Assembly (NCBI GenBank): GCA_017515105.1
Contig: JAFWHO010000001.1
Coordinates: 266,903-330,110 of the forward strand
Direction: 5' to 3'
From: Candidatus Saccharimonadota bacterium
GTDB taxonomy: Bacteria; Patescibacteriota; Saccharimonadia; Saccharimonadales; Saccharimonadaceae
DNA length: 63,208 nucleotides
Shown here: piece by piece, positions 57,288-63,208 of the stretch
Layout of the letters: every line of letters begins with the position of its first letter
How positions within the stretch are numbered: the stretch's first letter is position 1
Notes under the pieces: model-generated
What the model was told of the DNA's origin: nothing
What the model saw: only the letters and a program-made list of their open reading frames with translations
Databases searched by the model: none
Made by a program: the position numbers and the translations under genes

Positions 57288-57881
57288 ATGTCAAAGGTGG
57301 AAATAATCAAAAGACCAATAGAACAGGTCAGTGGCAGTCTCAAAAAGTCAGCCTGGTCGGCTGTTTTTGAGTCACTTATCCTAATTATATTAGGTATATT
57401 GTTTATCGTTCTCCAAGACGCAATGGTGAGAGTTCTCGCCTATCTTGTTGGCGCATTCTTTATCGTCAAAGGCGGCTTTCAAATCATCAATTATTTCATG
57501 GAAAAAGGCCAAAACGATTTCCTCAACAACGGCTTACTCTCAGGCGTCGTCTCCGTTTTAATTGGTATAGCCGCGCTCCTTATTGGTGAAAATATCGCCA
57601 ATGTTTTCCGCGTCGTTATCGGTATTATCATTATCTATGAATCCCTAGTTCGTATTAACACCGCCTCTAAGCTCGCGAGCGCCGGTATCAATGTTTGGAA
57701 ATACATCATAATAATTGCTCTTATTATGCTCGTCCTTGGCATCTTTGTAACATTTAACTCTGGTGCAGTAGTCGTATTAGTTGGGTGGCTAATGATCGCA
57801 ACCGGTATTGTCGGTATAGTCGGCGACGTTATGTTTATTCAACATGTTAATCAAGTAGTAGATAAGTTGACTGGAAAATAA
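57288..57881 (+). CDS. HdeD/DUF308-family membrane protein
   Basis: A 197-residue protein with six membrane helices in three DUF308 hairpins, with the typical pattern WSAVFESLILIILGILFIVLQDAMVRVLAYLVGAFFIVKGGFQII and VLGIFVTFNSGAVVVLVGWLMIATGIVGIVGDVMFI. The role in most bacteria is not known; HdeD is linked to acid resistance. A membrane protein gene and a glycosyltransferase follow closely in the same direction. Confidence 0.82.
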   Translation: MSKVEIIKRPIEQVSGSLKKSAWSAVFESLILIILGILFIVLQDAMVRVLAYLVGAFFIVKGGFQIINYFMEKGQNDFLNNGLLSGVVSVLIGIAALLIGENIANVFRVVIGIIIIYESLVRINTASKLASAGINVWKYIIIIALIMLVLGIFVTFNSGAVVVLVGWLMIATGIVGIVGDVMFIQHVNQVVDKLTGK

Positions 57882-57887
57882 TCCAAA

Positions 57888-58250
57888 ATGAACAATTTTA
57901 AGTCTGATTTTGCTAAGTTGTATCAGAACGAGCGGGGAATTATCGTTCTTATGATTTTGAACCTCTTGCTCGCTCTCGTCTTCTTTGTGTTTTCACTCAT
58001 CCATTTAAATCCTAACGCCGCCGTGGTTAAGATCGGCTATGGCGATATCGGTGGTTATCGTGACGGAAGCTGGTTTGATATGCTTGCTTTTCCGCTTTTA
58101 TTCCTCACCTTTGGTATTTTGCATGGCCTCCTCACTGTTAGGATCTTCCATAAGCGCGGTGGAGGCATGGCAAAATTCTTCTTGATCACCACTACCATGT
58201 TAATTCTAGGATGTTTTCTCGCGTTAATCCGCCTCCTTGGCGAAGGCTAA
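57888..58250 (+). CDS. Small polytopic membrane protein
   Basis: A 120-residue protein with three membrane helices (about 19-40, 64-84, 95-115). It has a short extracytoplasmic loop HLNPNAAVVKIGYGDIGGYRDGSWFDM between helices 1 and 2. I do not recognise a family with confidence. It lies between the DUF308 gene (6-base gap) and a glycosyltransferase gene (14-base gap), so all three are probably co-transcribed. Confidence 0.72.
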   Translation: MNNFKSDFAKLYQNERGIIVLMILNLLLALVFFVFSLIHLNPNAAVVKIGYGDIGGYRDGSWFDMLAFPLLFLTFGILHGLLTVRIFHKRGGGMAKFFLITTTMLILGCFLALIRLLGEG

Positions 58251-58264
58251 AAAAAGGCAACAAA

Positions 58265-59899
58265 ATGAACCGTAGAGATCTCGAGATTCCCCAGGGCAAA
58301 AGAACAAAGCTATACCGGTTTTTTGAAATTTTGCCTGGAGTCATCTCTTACGGAGCAATCATTTTGCTTTTCCTTTTATCTTGGCTTGACCCAGTCGCCG
58401 GCGCCGTCTATCTGTTTATTCTGATCTCCGCTACACTTGTTAAGGCTATCGGTGTAGCCTACCGTACAGTGCAAGGCTATAACGTGATCAAAAGGGCCCT
58501 TCATGTCGATTGGCGAAAACGTATCGAAGATTTGGAAAACCCACACGAAGCTTATGAGCGCTTGCGTGACAGTAATAACAAAAGCTACCATTTTGACGAG
58601 CATGTCGAGAACCTCAAACTAATCGCCGCTATGGGCAAAGAATACCCCACCCCATCAAAGATTTATCATGTCGTTATCATGACCGCATACAACGAAGGGG
58701 AAGAGGTGCTTACTCCTTCCATCGAGGCGGTCAAGGATACTACTTTCCCGAACGACCGCATCATTTTTGCCCTAGCTTACGAGGAGCGTGGTGGCGCCGC
58801 TATGGAAGCTACCGCCGAAGCCCTTGAGAAAAAGTACAAAGGCGTTTTCAAACAATTCCTACTGGTTAAGCATCCCGACAATATCCCCGGCGAAATCGTC
58901 GGCAAAGGACCAAATCTTGCCTATGCTGGCAACGCCGTCAAAGAATATGTCGCAGAAGCTAATCTCCCAGTTGAAAATATTATCGTTACCTCACTAGATA
59001 GCGACAATCACATGCATCCAAAGTACCTTGACTCCGTCGCCTACGAGTTTATTACACACCCCAATCGCCAGCGCCTCAGCTACCAACCAGTCTCAATTTT
59101 CACCAACAACATCTGGGACGCCCCCGCTCCGTCCCGGGTCATTGCGGTATCAAACTCATTCTTCAACGTTATTACGACTATGCGCCCACACGTGATTCGC
59201 AACTTTGCCTCTCACTCGCAACCACTCCAGGCTCTAGAGGCAATGGATTTTTGGAGCAAACGCACCATTGTTGAAGACGGGCACCAGTACTGGCGCAGCC
59301 TGTTCTTCTTCCATGGAGATTATACTGTGCTGCCTATTCGTGTCCCAATCTACCAGGACGCTGTTATTGACGACACCTTCTGGAAAACCGTCAAAGCCCA
59401 GTTCGTCCAAGTGCGTCGCTGGTATTATGGTGCGAGTGACGTTGCTTATGTTGGTACCCGCCTCTTCGCCAAAAGGGAAGACCGCATCATGCCATTCTGG
59501 CAACTTTTCCCGAAGTTTTGGCGTCTCCTTGATGGACACATTACTTTGGCAATCCTTGCTCCGATCGTCGCATTTGGTGGTTGGGTCCCTATGATCATGA
59601 ATACTTCAGCCCATACCATGGTGGCTTACAATCTCCCCAATATCGTGAGCGTAGTCGAGACGGTCGCCTCTATCGGTCTTATCGTTTCTGTTTTGGTCTC
59701 TTTCAAAATCTTACCAAAGCGCCCAGCCAAATATCGTAAAGGCCGCAGCATCCTCATGCTGATCCAATGGATCCTGATGCCTATCACCTCTATTATTTAC
59801 CAGTCACTAGCTGCTTTTTATGCCCAAACTCGCCTCATGCTCGGCCTATATATGGAGAAATTTGACGTTACCAAGAAAGTGGTAAAGAAGGCCAAGTAA
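58265..59899 (+). CDS. Membrane glycosyltransferase family 2
   Basis: A processive-type GT2 of 544 residues. Two N-terminal helices (about 22-60) are followed by the GT-A domain: VVIMTAYNEGEEVLTPSIEAV, the DxD-type TSLDSDNHMHPKYLD, the acceptor-site TIVEDGHQYWRS and QFVQVRRWYYG (QxxRW). At least three C-terminal helices follow. It likely makes or decorates an envelope polysaccharide; the sugar is unknown. The ATG at 58265 follows AAAAAAGG; the frame from 58211 overlaps the previous gene. Confidence 0.88.
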   Translation: MNRRDLEIPQGKRTKLYRFFEILPGVISYGAIILLFLLSWLDPVAGAVYLFILISATLVKAIGVAYRTVQGYNVIKRALHVDWRKRIEDLENPHEAYERLRDSNNKSYHFDEHVENLKLIAAMGKEYPTPSKIYHVVIMTAYNEGEEVLTPSIEAVKDTTFPNDRIIFALAYEERGGAAMEATAEALEKKYKGVFKQFLLVKHPDNIPGEIVGKGPNLAYAGNAVKEYVAEANLPVENIIVTSLDSDNHMHPKYLDSVAYEFITHPNRQRLSYQPVSIFTNNIWDAPAPSRVIAVSNSFFNVITTMRPHVIRNFASHSQPLQALEAMDFWSKRTIVEDGHQYWRSLFFFHGDYTVLPIRVPIYQDAVIDDTFWKTVKAQFVQVRRWYYGASDVAYVGTRLFAKREDRIMPFWQLFPKFWRLLDGHITLAILAPIVAFGGWVPMIMNTSAHTMVAYNLPNIVSVVETVASIGLIVSVLVSFKILPKRPAKYRKGRSILMLIQWILMPITSIIYQSLAAFYAQTRLMLGLYMEKFDVTKKVVKKAK

Positions 59900-59941
59900 C
59901 CATATTTCTTTCGCTGACTGGTAATATCCTTAAAGATGTGA

Positions 59942-59947
59942 TATAAT
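59942..59947 (+). promoter_or_regulatory. -10 box of tRNA-Val
   Basis: TGTGATATAAT with TATAAT at 59942-59947, nine bases before the tRNA. Confidence 0.65.
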
Positions 59948-59956
59948 TACCGCCAT

Positions 59957-60033
59957 GGGTTGTTAGCTCAGTTGGCTAGAGCGTCTCGTTTACACCGAGA
60001 AGGTCGGGGGTTCGAGCCCCTCACAACCCACCA
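59957..60033 (+). tRNA. tRNA-Val (TAC anticodon)
   Basis: A 77-base tRNA: acceptor GGGTTGT / ACAACCC, D-arm GCTC...GAGC, anticodon stem TCTCG/CGAGA with loop TTTACAC (anticodon TAC), T-arm GGGGG TTCGAGC CCCTC, discriminator A and encoded CCA. Its last seven bases begin a 65-bp direct repeat. Confidence 0.95.
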
Positions 60034-60091
60034 TTCAGGTTATAAAATCGTTTTCAACTATTCCGCAATCTATAAATGTCTGTTAAATCCC
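60027..60091 (+). repeat. Direct repeat copy 1, starting in the tRNA-Val 3' end (att-like)
   Basis: This 65-base segment starts with CCCACCA of tRNA-Val and ends with GTTAAATCCC. It matches 61083-61147 without gaps at 53 of 65 positions. A further partial copy of the end (CTGTTAAATCCC) is present at 60169-60182. Confidence 0.8.
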
Positions 60092-60095
60092 TCGT

Positions 60096-60115
60096 AAAAA
60101 TAGAGGGCTATTTTT
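60096..60115 (+). terminator. Terminator of tRNA-Val
   Basis: Stem AAAAATAG / CTATTTTT with loop AGGG. The rest of 60116-60260 is AT-rich and holds no gene that I can support, only a short ATTCTT/AAGAAT hairpin near 60121-60139. Confidence 0.75.
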
Positions 60116-60264
60116 GTGCCATTCTTGCGATAAGAATGTGCCGAAAAACATAATTTACCTCTATAATTTATCTGTTAAATCCCCAACAATTTGCCCTAAT
60201 CAATGTAATCTAATAATTCTTTGAACTTTTAAAGTAACCGTTTCTTCGAATGATTTATAGCCCA

Positions 60265-60293
60265 TGAAAAAGTCCGCTTGAAAAAGCGGACTT
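60265..60293 (-). terminator. Terminator of the foreign-looking gene
   Basis: Read on the minus strand: a stem AAGTCCGCTT with AAGCGGACTT and then T5. Confidence 0.8.
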
Positions 60294-60333
60294 CATCTTG
60301 TTTAAAGAGCAAATGTCATCGGCGGAATCATGT

Positions 60334-60771
60334 CTACGCTTTATCGTACTCAGCGCCGCGGCGTTCATAGGATTCCTTCTGGGCCTTGCACCACTCATCC
60401 CACTTGGGGTGGTCAGGACCGAAGTCCTCGCCATAAGGCGGAATGCCGTCCATCTCGATGGAATCATCGATAAAGGACTGCGCGTAGCACCGGTCTTTCA
60501 GATTGTGATGGATTTCCTCCTGTGTGAAAACGCCGGAGCGAATCATCATCAGCGTGCGAGCAAACTTATTAGGATCGCGCCCACAGCAGTCGTTGTTGAG
60601 CATATACAGATGCGAACCGCGAATATCCATGCTGTCCAGCATAAGGATATCCATGAGGCCGGCGGGGCTTTCCATCATCCTCGTCAGAACCATCATTGCG
60701 CCGGGGTTACCCTCGCACATGGTTATGATCGCGTCCATTCCGCTCATGTTGCCGTTCAGTTTCTCAGCCAT
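60334..60771 (-). CDS. Unrecognised protein, probably horizontally acquired
   Basis: A 145-residue protein I cannot assign. It is unusually rich in Met and acidic residues (MAEKLNGNMSGMDAIITMCE, MMVLTRMMESPAGLMDILMLDSMDIRG), with a C-terminal part GIPPYGEDFGPDHPKWDEWCKAQKES. No membrane helix or signal is visible. Codon use and higher GC content than the AT-rich flanks suggest another origin, possibly Firmicutes. It has a complete set of signals: consensus promoter, AGGGAGGG ribosome site and terminator. It lies between two direct repeats that begin at a tRNA 3' end. The ATG at 60771 is chosen from the ribosome site. Confidence 0.75.
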   Translation of the reverse strand: MAEKLNGNMSGMDAIITMCEGNPGAMMVLTRMMESPAGLMDILMLDSMDIRGSHLYMLNNDCCGRDPNKFARTLMMIRSGVFTQEEIHHNLKDRCYAQSFIDDSIEMDGIPPYGEDFGPDHPKWDEWCKAQKESYERRGAEYDKA

Positions 60772-60866
60772 TTTATAGCCCTCCCTAAAAAATTGATTTG
60801 AGAAATAGCACAATTCTTCTGAGTTTTTGAATGTGCTATCTATGACACCTCGTCATAGTTAATGCT

Positions 60867-60895
60867 ATTATAGCATACATAAGCGAAAATGTCAA
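60867..60895 (-). promoter_or_regulatory. Consensus promoter of the foreign-looking gene
   Basis: TTGACA (60895-60890), 17 bases and TGCTATAAT (-10 at 60872-60867) on the minus strand, followed by a leader of about 90 bases. The -10 is in a small inverted repeat (ATGCTA/TAGCAT). Confidence 0.82.
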
Positions 60896-61005
60896 TATTT
60901 ATGTAATAGTTTATTAAATTTACAACACTATAAGCCATACATTTATTTCATCTAAATAATATTGAGCAGGCAATTTTATATCACATTTATCTGTACGGCA
61001 AATGT

Positions 61006-61095
61006 TCAATCGTCATACTCATAGTTCTGTAGTTTTTCCTGTATGTCCTCCTTGTATGTTGTTAATACCTGGCGAATTAAGCCCCACCAAACGGT
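61006..61095 (-). pseudogene. Possible 3' remnant of a gene truncated at the repeat
   Basis: On the minus strand a 29-codon frame reads TVWWGLIRQVLTTYKEDI, continues with QEKLQNYEYDD and ends in a stop at 61008-61006. It has no start codon and is cut by a stop inside the direct repeat. The composition looks protein-like (helical, charged), but the piece is short and may be chance. Confidence 0.3.
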
Positions 61096-61147
61096 TTATA
61101 AAATAATTTTCAACTATTTCGTAGGCTATAAGTGTTTGTTAAATCCC
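61083..61147 (+). repeat. Direct repeat copy 2 (att-like)
   Basis: Partner of 60027-60091, the same length without gaps and starting with the same CCCACCA. The two copies are 1056 bases apart and enclose the foreign-looking gene. Confidence 0.8.
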
Positions 61148-61242
61148 TTCTGTGTTTATTAGAATCTTCTTAATTAGGTCTTCAACTCGATCGAGATCCT
61201 TGCCCCTCACGATTCACCTCTGTAGGCAATGGACTTTTTATC

Positions 61243-61270
61243 GAGATATGGGACATATGTCCCATATCTC
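61243..61270. promoter_or_regulatory. Perfect 28-bp palindrome
   Basis: The half-site GAGATATGGGACAT is followed by its exact reverse complement with no spacer. It lies 35 bases upstream of the -10 box of the racemase-like gene. It could be an operator for a dimeric or tetrameric regulator; as RNA it would be a perfect hairpin without a loop. Confidence 0.7.
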
Positions 61271-61304
61271 CAAATTTAATTTTTCTGAGGCTGCCAAATG
61301 GTGC

Positions 61305-61310
61305 TAGAAT
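61305..61310 (+). promoter_or_regulatory. -10 box of the racemase-like gene
   Basis: TGCTAGAAT (extended -10). The leader has GGAGGAG at 61321-61327 and AAAGGA before the ATG at 61339. Confidence 0.6.
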
Positions 61311-61338
61311 CAATCGCAACGGAGGAGAAAGGAATTAA

Positions 61339-62001
61339 ATGTTAAAAATAGTAGTTTATGATAGTGGATACGGCGGAGAAGATTTTGCTGATAGGCTAGA
61401 AGAAGAACTGCCGACTATCGATGTTATTAGAGTGATTGATTGGCGCCATGCCGACAAAATCCAGGCAAATGCAAAAGATGCCAGAAGATGCGCGGAAAAG
61501 GCTTTGACCCCTTATATAAACAAGGTTGATCTAATTATTTTTGCAAATCATTTATTGACGATCACGAGTCTTAAATATTTTGTTCAGAAGTACAAAGACC
61601 AGAGGTTTACCGGGCTAGGGTTAGAACACCCCTGTGCATTTATCGAACGAGATATACTTGCCCTTACTACGAAAGCCGTGTCAAAAACCATCAAATACCA
61701 CAATTTCGTCCGTCAGCTTAAGATGAATACTAAGACCCTCGTCCTAGATTCCTGGCCAGTCAAGATTGACGACGGGGAATTATCGTTCACTGAAATTAAA
61801 AATACGATGCAGCGTGAAGTCATCAACCACAATTTTCGGCCCCATGGCATCATAATTGCATGCTCCCAATTCAGCGATATTGTCCCCGATTTAAAGATAT
61901 TTTTCGGTAAAAGTATCAAAATTTATGATGGATATCGCGACGCGATCAGTAGTGTGTATAAATTACTTCATCTAAAAGGCTACGCTGGAAGAAAACGCTA
62001 A
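61339..62001 (+). CDS. Glutamate racemase-like protein, one catalytic cysteine missing
   Basis: A 220-residue protein with the Asp/Glu racemase outline: IVVYDSGYGGEDFADRL at the start matches the MurI DSGxGG motif, and IIIACSQFSDIVPDL matches the second catalytic Cys region (GCTHYP in MurI). The first Cys region (ACNT in MurI) reads IIFANHLLTITSL, so that cysteine is replaced. A racemase needs both acids, so this may be a non-racemising relative or a ligand-binding paralogue. MurI would provide D-Glu for peptidoglycan. It stands alone after the palindrome. Confidence 0.65.
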   Translation: MLKIVVYDSGYGGEDFADRLEEELPTIDVIRVIDWRHADKIQANAKDARRCAEKALTPYINKVDLIIFANHLLTITSLKYFVQKYKDQRFTGLGLEHPCAFIERDILALTTKAVSKTIKYHNFVRQLKMNTKTLVLDSWPVKIDDGELSFTEIKNTMQREVINHNFRPHGIIIACSQFSDIVPDLKIFFGKSIKIYDGYRDAISSVYKLLHLKGYAGRKR

Positions 62002-62019
62002 AAAAGTATATTATTTCTA

Positions 62020-62048
62020 TTGCACACATACCATAACCATGTTATTAT
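62020..62048 (+). promoter_or_regulatory. Promoter of the B-repeat surface protein
   Basis: TTGCAC (62020-62025), a 17-base spacer and TATTAT (62043-62048), then AAGGGA before the ATG at 62069. Confidence 0.6.
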
Positions 62049-62068
62049 AAAAGCATAAGGGATCATAC

Positions 62069-63208
62069 ATGAGTTTTAACATAAAACAAAAATTTTTGGG
62101 ATTGGGTAAAATCTCCTTTATGCCAGCGTTGCTCGCAGCCGTAGGTTTTTTGTTCTTCAGTTTATTCCTAAATGCCGGCTCAGCTTTTGCTGAAGGGTAC
62201 AACATTAACGTTTCTATTTCGCCATCACCACTGGATACGACGATCAATAATGGCGGTGTGTCCGTTAGTAGTGGGGAACTAGAAGTCACCACTAACTGCC
62301 AGGCGGGCTACGACCTGGTTCTTTATACCTCAGTCCCAGATAATAAAATCTATTTAAATGGCGATAGCTCTACTAACACTGGTTTTAATCCGTCCAACGG
62401 GACAAGCGCCCTCAACAACTCCCCTAATACCTGGGGCTTTATCTTCAACCCTAACGTAGCCCCCACTGGGGCTAGCATCTTCTCCGCAGTCTCTTCCTCA
62501 GCCCTCTATCCCAACATCCTAAGGAGTACCTCTGAAACTGCTTCAAGTTCTGACATCCACGATACATTTAATATATACTACGGCCTAAATGCTTCTACAG
62601 ACCTTCCTGCTGGTTCATATAGACTAATCCCAGACGGGAACGATAATAATGAAAACGGTGGTCTTACTTATTACGCTATCACTAGCCCCACTTGTGCCTC
62701 AGGCCTCGTAGTTGATTTTAACAAGAACCTAGACGGTGAAGGAGGAGAAACTCCACTAGATCCATCAGACATTGTTTCTAATTTCCCAACCCCATCAGAA
62801 AACGTGCTAGATCCAATTAATAATACTCTCACTTTGAGCAACAAAACCCCCACCCGTCCAAACTACATTTTTAAAGAATGGAATACCGAAGCAGACGGCA
62901 CTGGTAACTATTATTATCCGGGCGAAGTCATTCCTATCGCCGAGCAAGGAAGCGTCAGCAATGGTTCCCACAACCCACCAATCTCCGGCTCAATCACTCT
63001 CTATGCTATCTGGGTAGAGGTATGCGCCTCCGACACAATTTGTTACGATAGTAACCATGCAGATGATGGTACCATGGCAAACCAATCCATCAGCAGTACT
63101 GCTACCACGGCTACTCTTATTGCATCAAACTTCAGCAGATCAGGTTACGGTTTTGCTGGCTGGAACACGTCATCGGATGGTACCGGCACTCAGTATGGCC
63201 CAAATGAA
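62069..63208 (+). CDS. Secreted protein with InlB/Listeria-Bacteroides B-repeats, 3' end cut by window
   Basis: The frame is open from the ATG at 62069 to the window end, 380 codons. A signal peptide (about 1-41, ending SAFA-EGY) is followed by a beta-rich domain with NLTTNCQ-like composition (about 45-230). At least two B-repeat units follow: TPTRPNYIFKEWNTEADGTGNYYYPGEVIPI...ITLYAIW and FSRSGYGFAGWNTSSDGTGTQYGPNE. Such repeats are typical of large adhesins in Listeria and CPR bacteria. The C-terminus, and any cell-wall anchor, lies beyond the window. Confidence 0.85.
   Translation, partial: MSFNIKQKFLGLGKISFMPALLAAVGFLFFSLFLNAGSAFAEGYNINVSISPSPLDTTINNGGVSVSSGELEVTTNCQAGYDLVLYTSVPDNKIYLNGDSSTNTGFNPSNGTSALNNSPNTWGFIFNPNVAPTGASIFSAVSSSALYPNILRSTSETASSSDIHDTFNIYYGLNASTDLPAGSYRLIPDGNDNNENGGLTYYAITSPTCASGLVVDFNKNLDGEGGETPLDPSDIVSNFPTPSENVLDPINNTLTLSNKTPTRPNYIFKEWNTEADGTGNYYYPGEVIPIAEQGSVSNGSHNPPISGSITLYAIWVEVCASDTICYDSNHADDGTMANQSISSTATTATLIASNFSRSGYGFAGWNTSSDGTGTQYGPNE

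Larger units (their letters stand above)
60896..61338. other. AT-rich intergenic stretch with scar-like elements
   Basis: No intact gene is supported. It holds a possible gene remnant (61006-61095, minus), the second direct repeat (61083-61147), a 28-bp palindrome (61243-61270) and the promoter of the racemase-like gene. Confidence 0.6.

Noticed and set aside
1-63208. CRISPR arrays, insertion sequences, prophage genes and UGA recoding
   Set aside because: No regularly spaced repeats, transposase or phage structural genes were seen, and TGA serves as a stop (for example at 35885-35887).

Overview
The window is a dense, low-redundancy stretch of a small bacterial genome, most likely a Candidate Phyla Radiation member close to Candidatus Saccharibacteria (TM7). 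The inference rests on several points: a monoderm-style type IV pilus operon without an outer-membrane secretin, single housekeeping genes with almost no biosynthetic pathways, a T4SS_pilin-type small membrane protein, sortase-like LPNTG surface proteins, a lone XerD-like recombinase, and short ribosomal and replication genes. TGA is used as a normal stop (for example at the end of mutM), so the Gracilibacteria/SR1 recoding of UGA does not apply. No 16S gene is present, so the placement is inference.

Layout. 1-1.3 kb: rpsR, efp and an rRNA methyltransferase. 1.4-12.6 kb: type IV pilus machine (pilM, N, O, a small membrane protein, pilB, pilT, pilC, two convergent pilins, pilD, and a pseudopilin fused to a FISUMP C-type-lectin-like domain). 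12.7-24 kb: xerD, ndk, an SLH protein, an amino-acid ABC transporter, tRNA-Arg, a SurA-like foldase, D-lactate dehydrogenase, a DMT transporter, an isochorismatase-like hydrolase, tRNA-Gly, argS, orn, a YjbR-like protein, mscL. 24-34 kb: divergent membrane protein/dnaG, rpoD, T4SS_pilin, lipid kinase, P-loop kinase, polA, and a secreted cutinase-VWA protein. 34-45 kb: an NrdD-like glycyl-radical protein, a Zn-phospholipase-like protein, mutM, holA, rpsT, a DHH-like protein with long disordered tails, tRNA-Asp, rpsU, adk, map, ftsA, ftsZ, nrdR, mscS. 45-57 kb: a T-box leader with ileS, an envelope gene group ending in an LPNTG protein, rplU, parA, parB, rel, an EEP hydrolase, tRNA-Thr. 57-63 kb: membrane proteins, a GT2 glycosyltransferase, tRNA-Val, a probable integration scar with a foreign-looking gene, a racemase-like gene, and the start of a large surface protein cut by the window edge.

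The most unusual global property is promoter structure. At least seventeen genes on both strands have a TATAAT-like -10 box ending 6-9 bases before the ATG, which implies leaderless mRNAs. Genes with Shine-Dalgarno leaders coexist with them. The extreme case is a perfect 24-bp palindrome that contains both divergent start codons and both -10 boxes for dnaG and its neighbour.

Other themes. Zinc ligands are lost from DnaG, NrdR and PilB but kept in Fpg and PilD. A transcription-attenuating isoleucine T-box precedes a type-2-like ileS. tRNA 3'-end fragments are repeated downstream of four of the five tRNA genes. The surface genes (pilus with a lectin-like tip candidate, cutinase-VWA, LPNTG protein, B-repeat protein) fit an epibiont that attaches to a host cell, but the host is not shown by the sequence.
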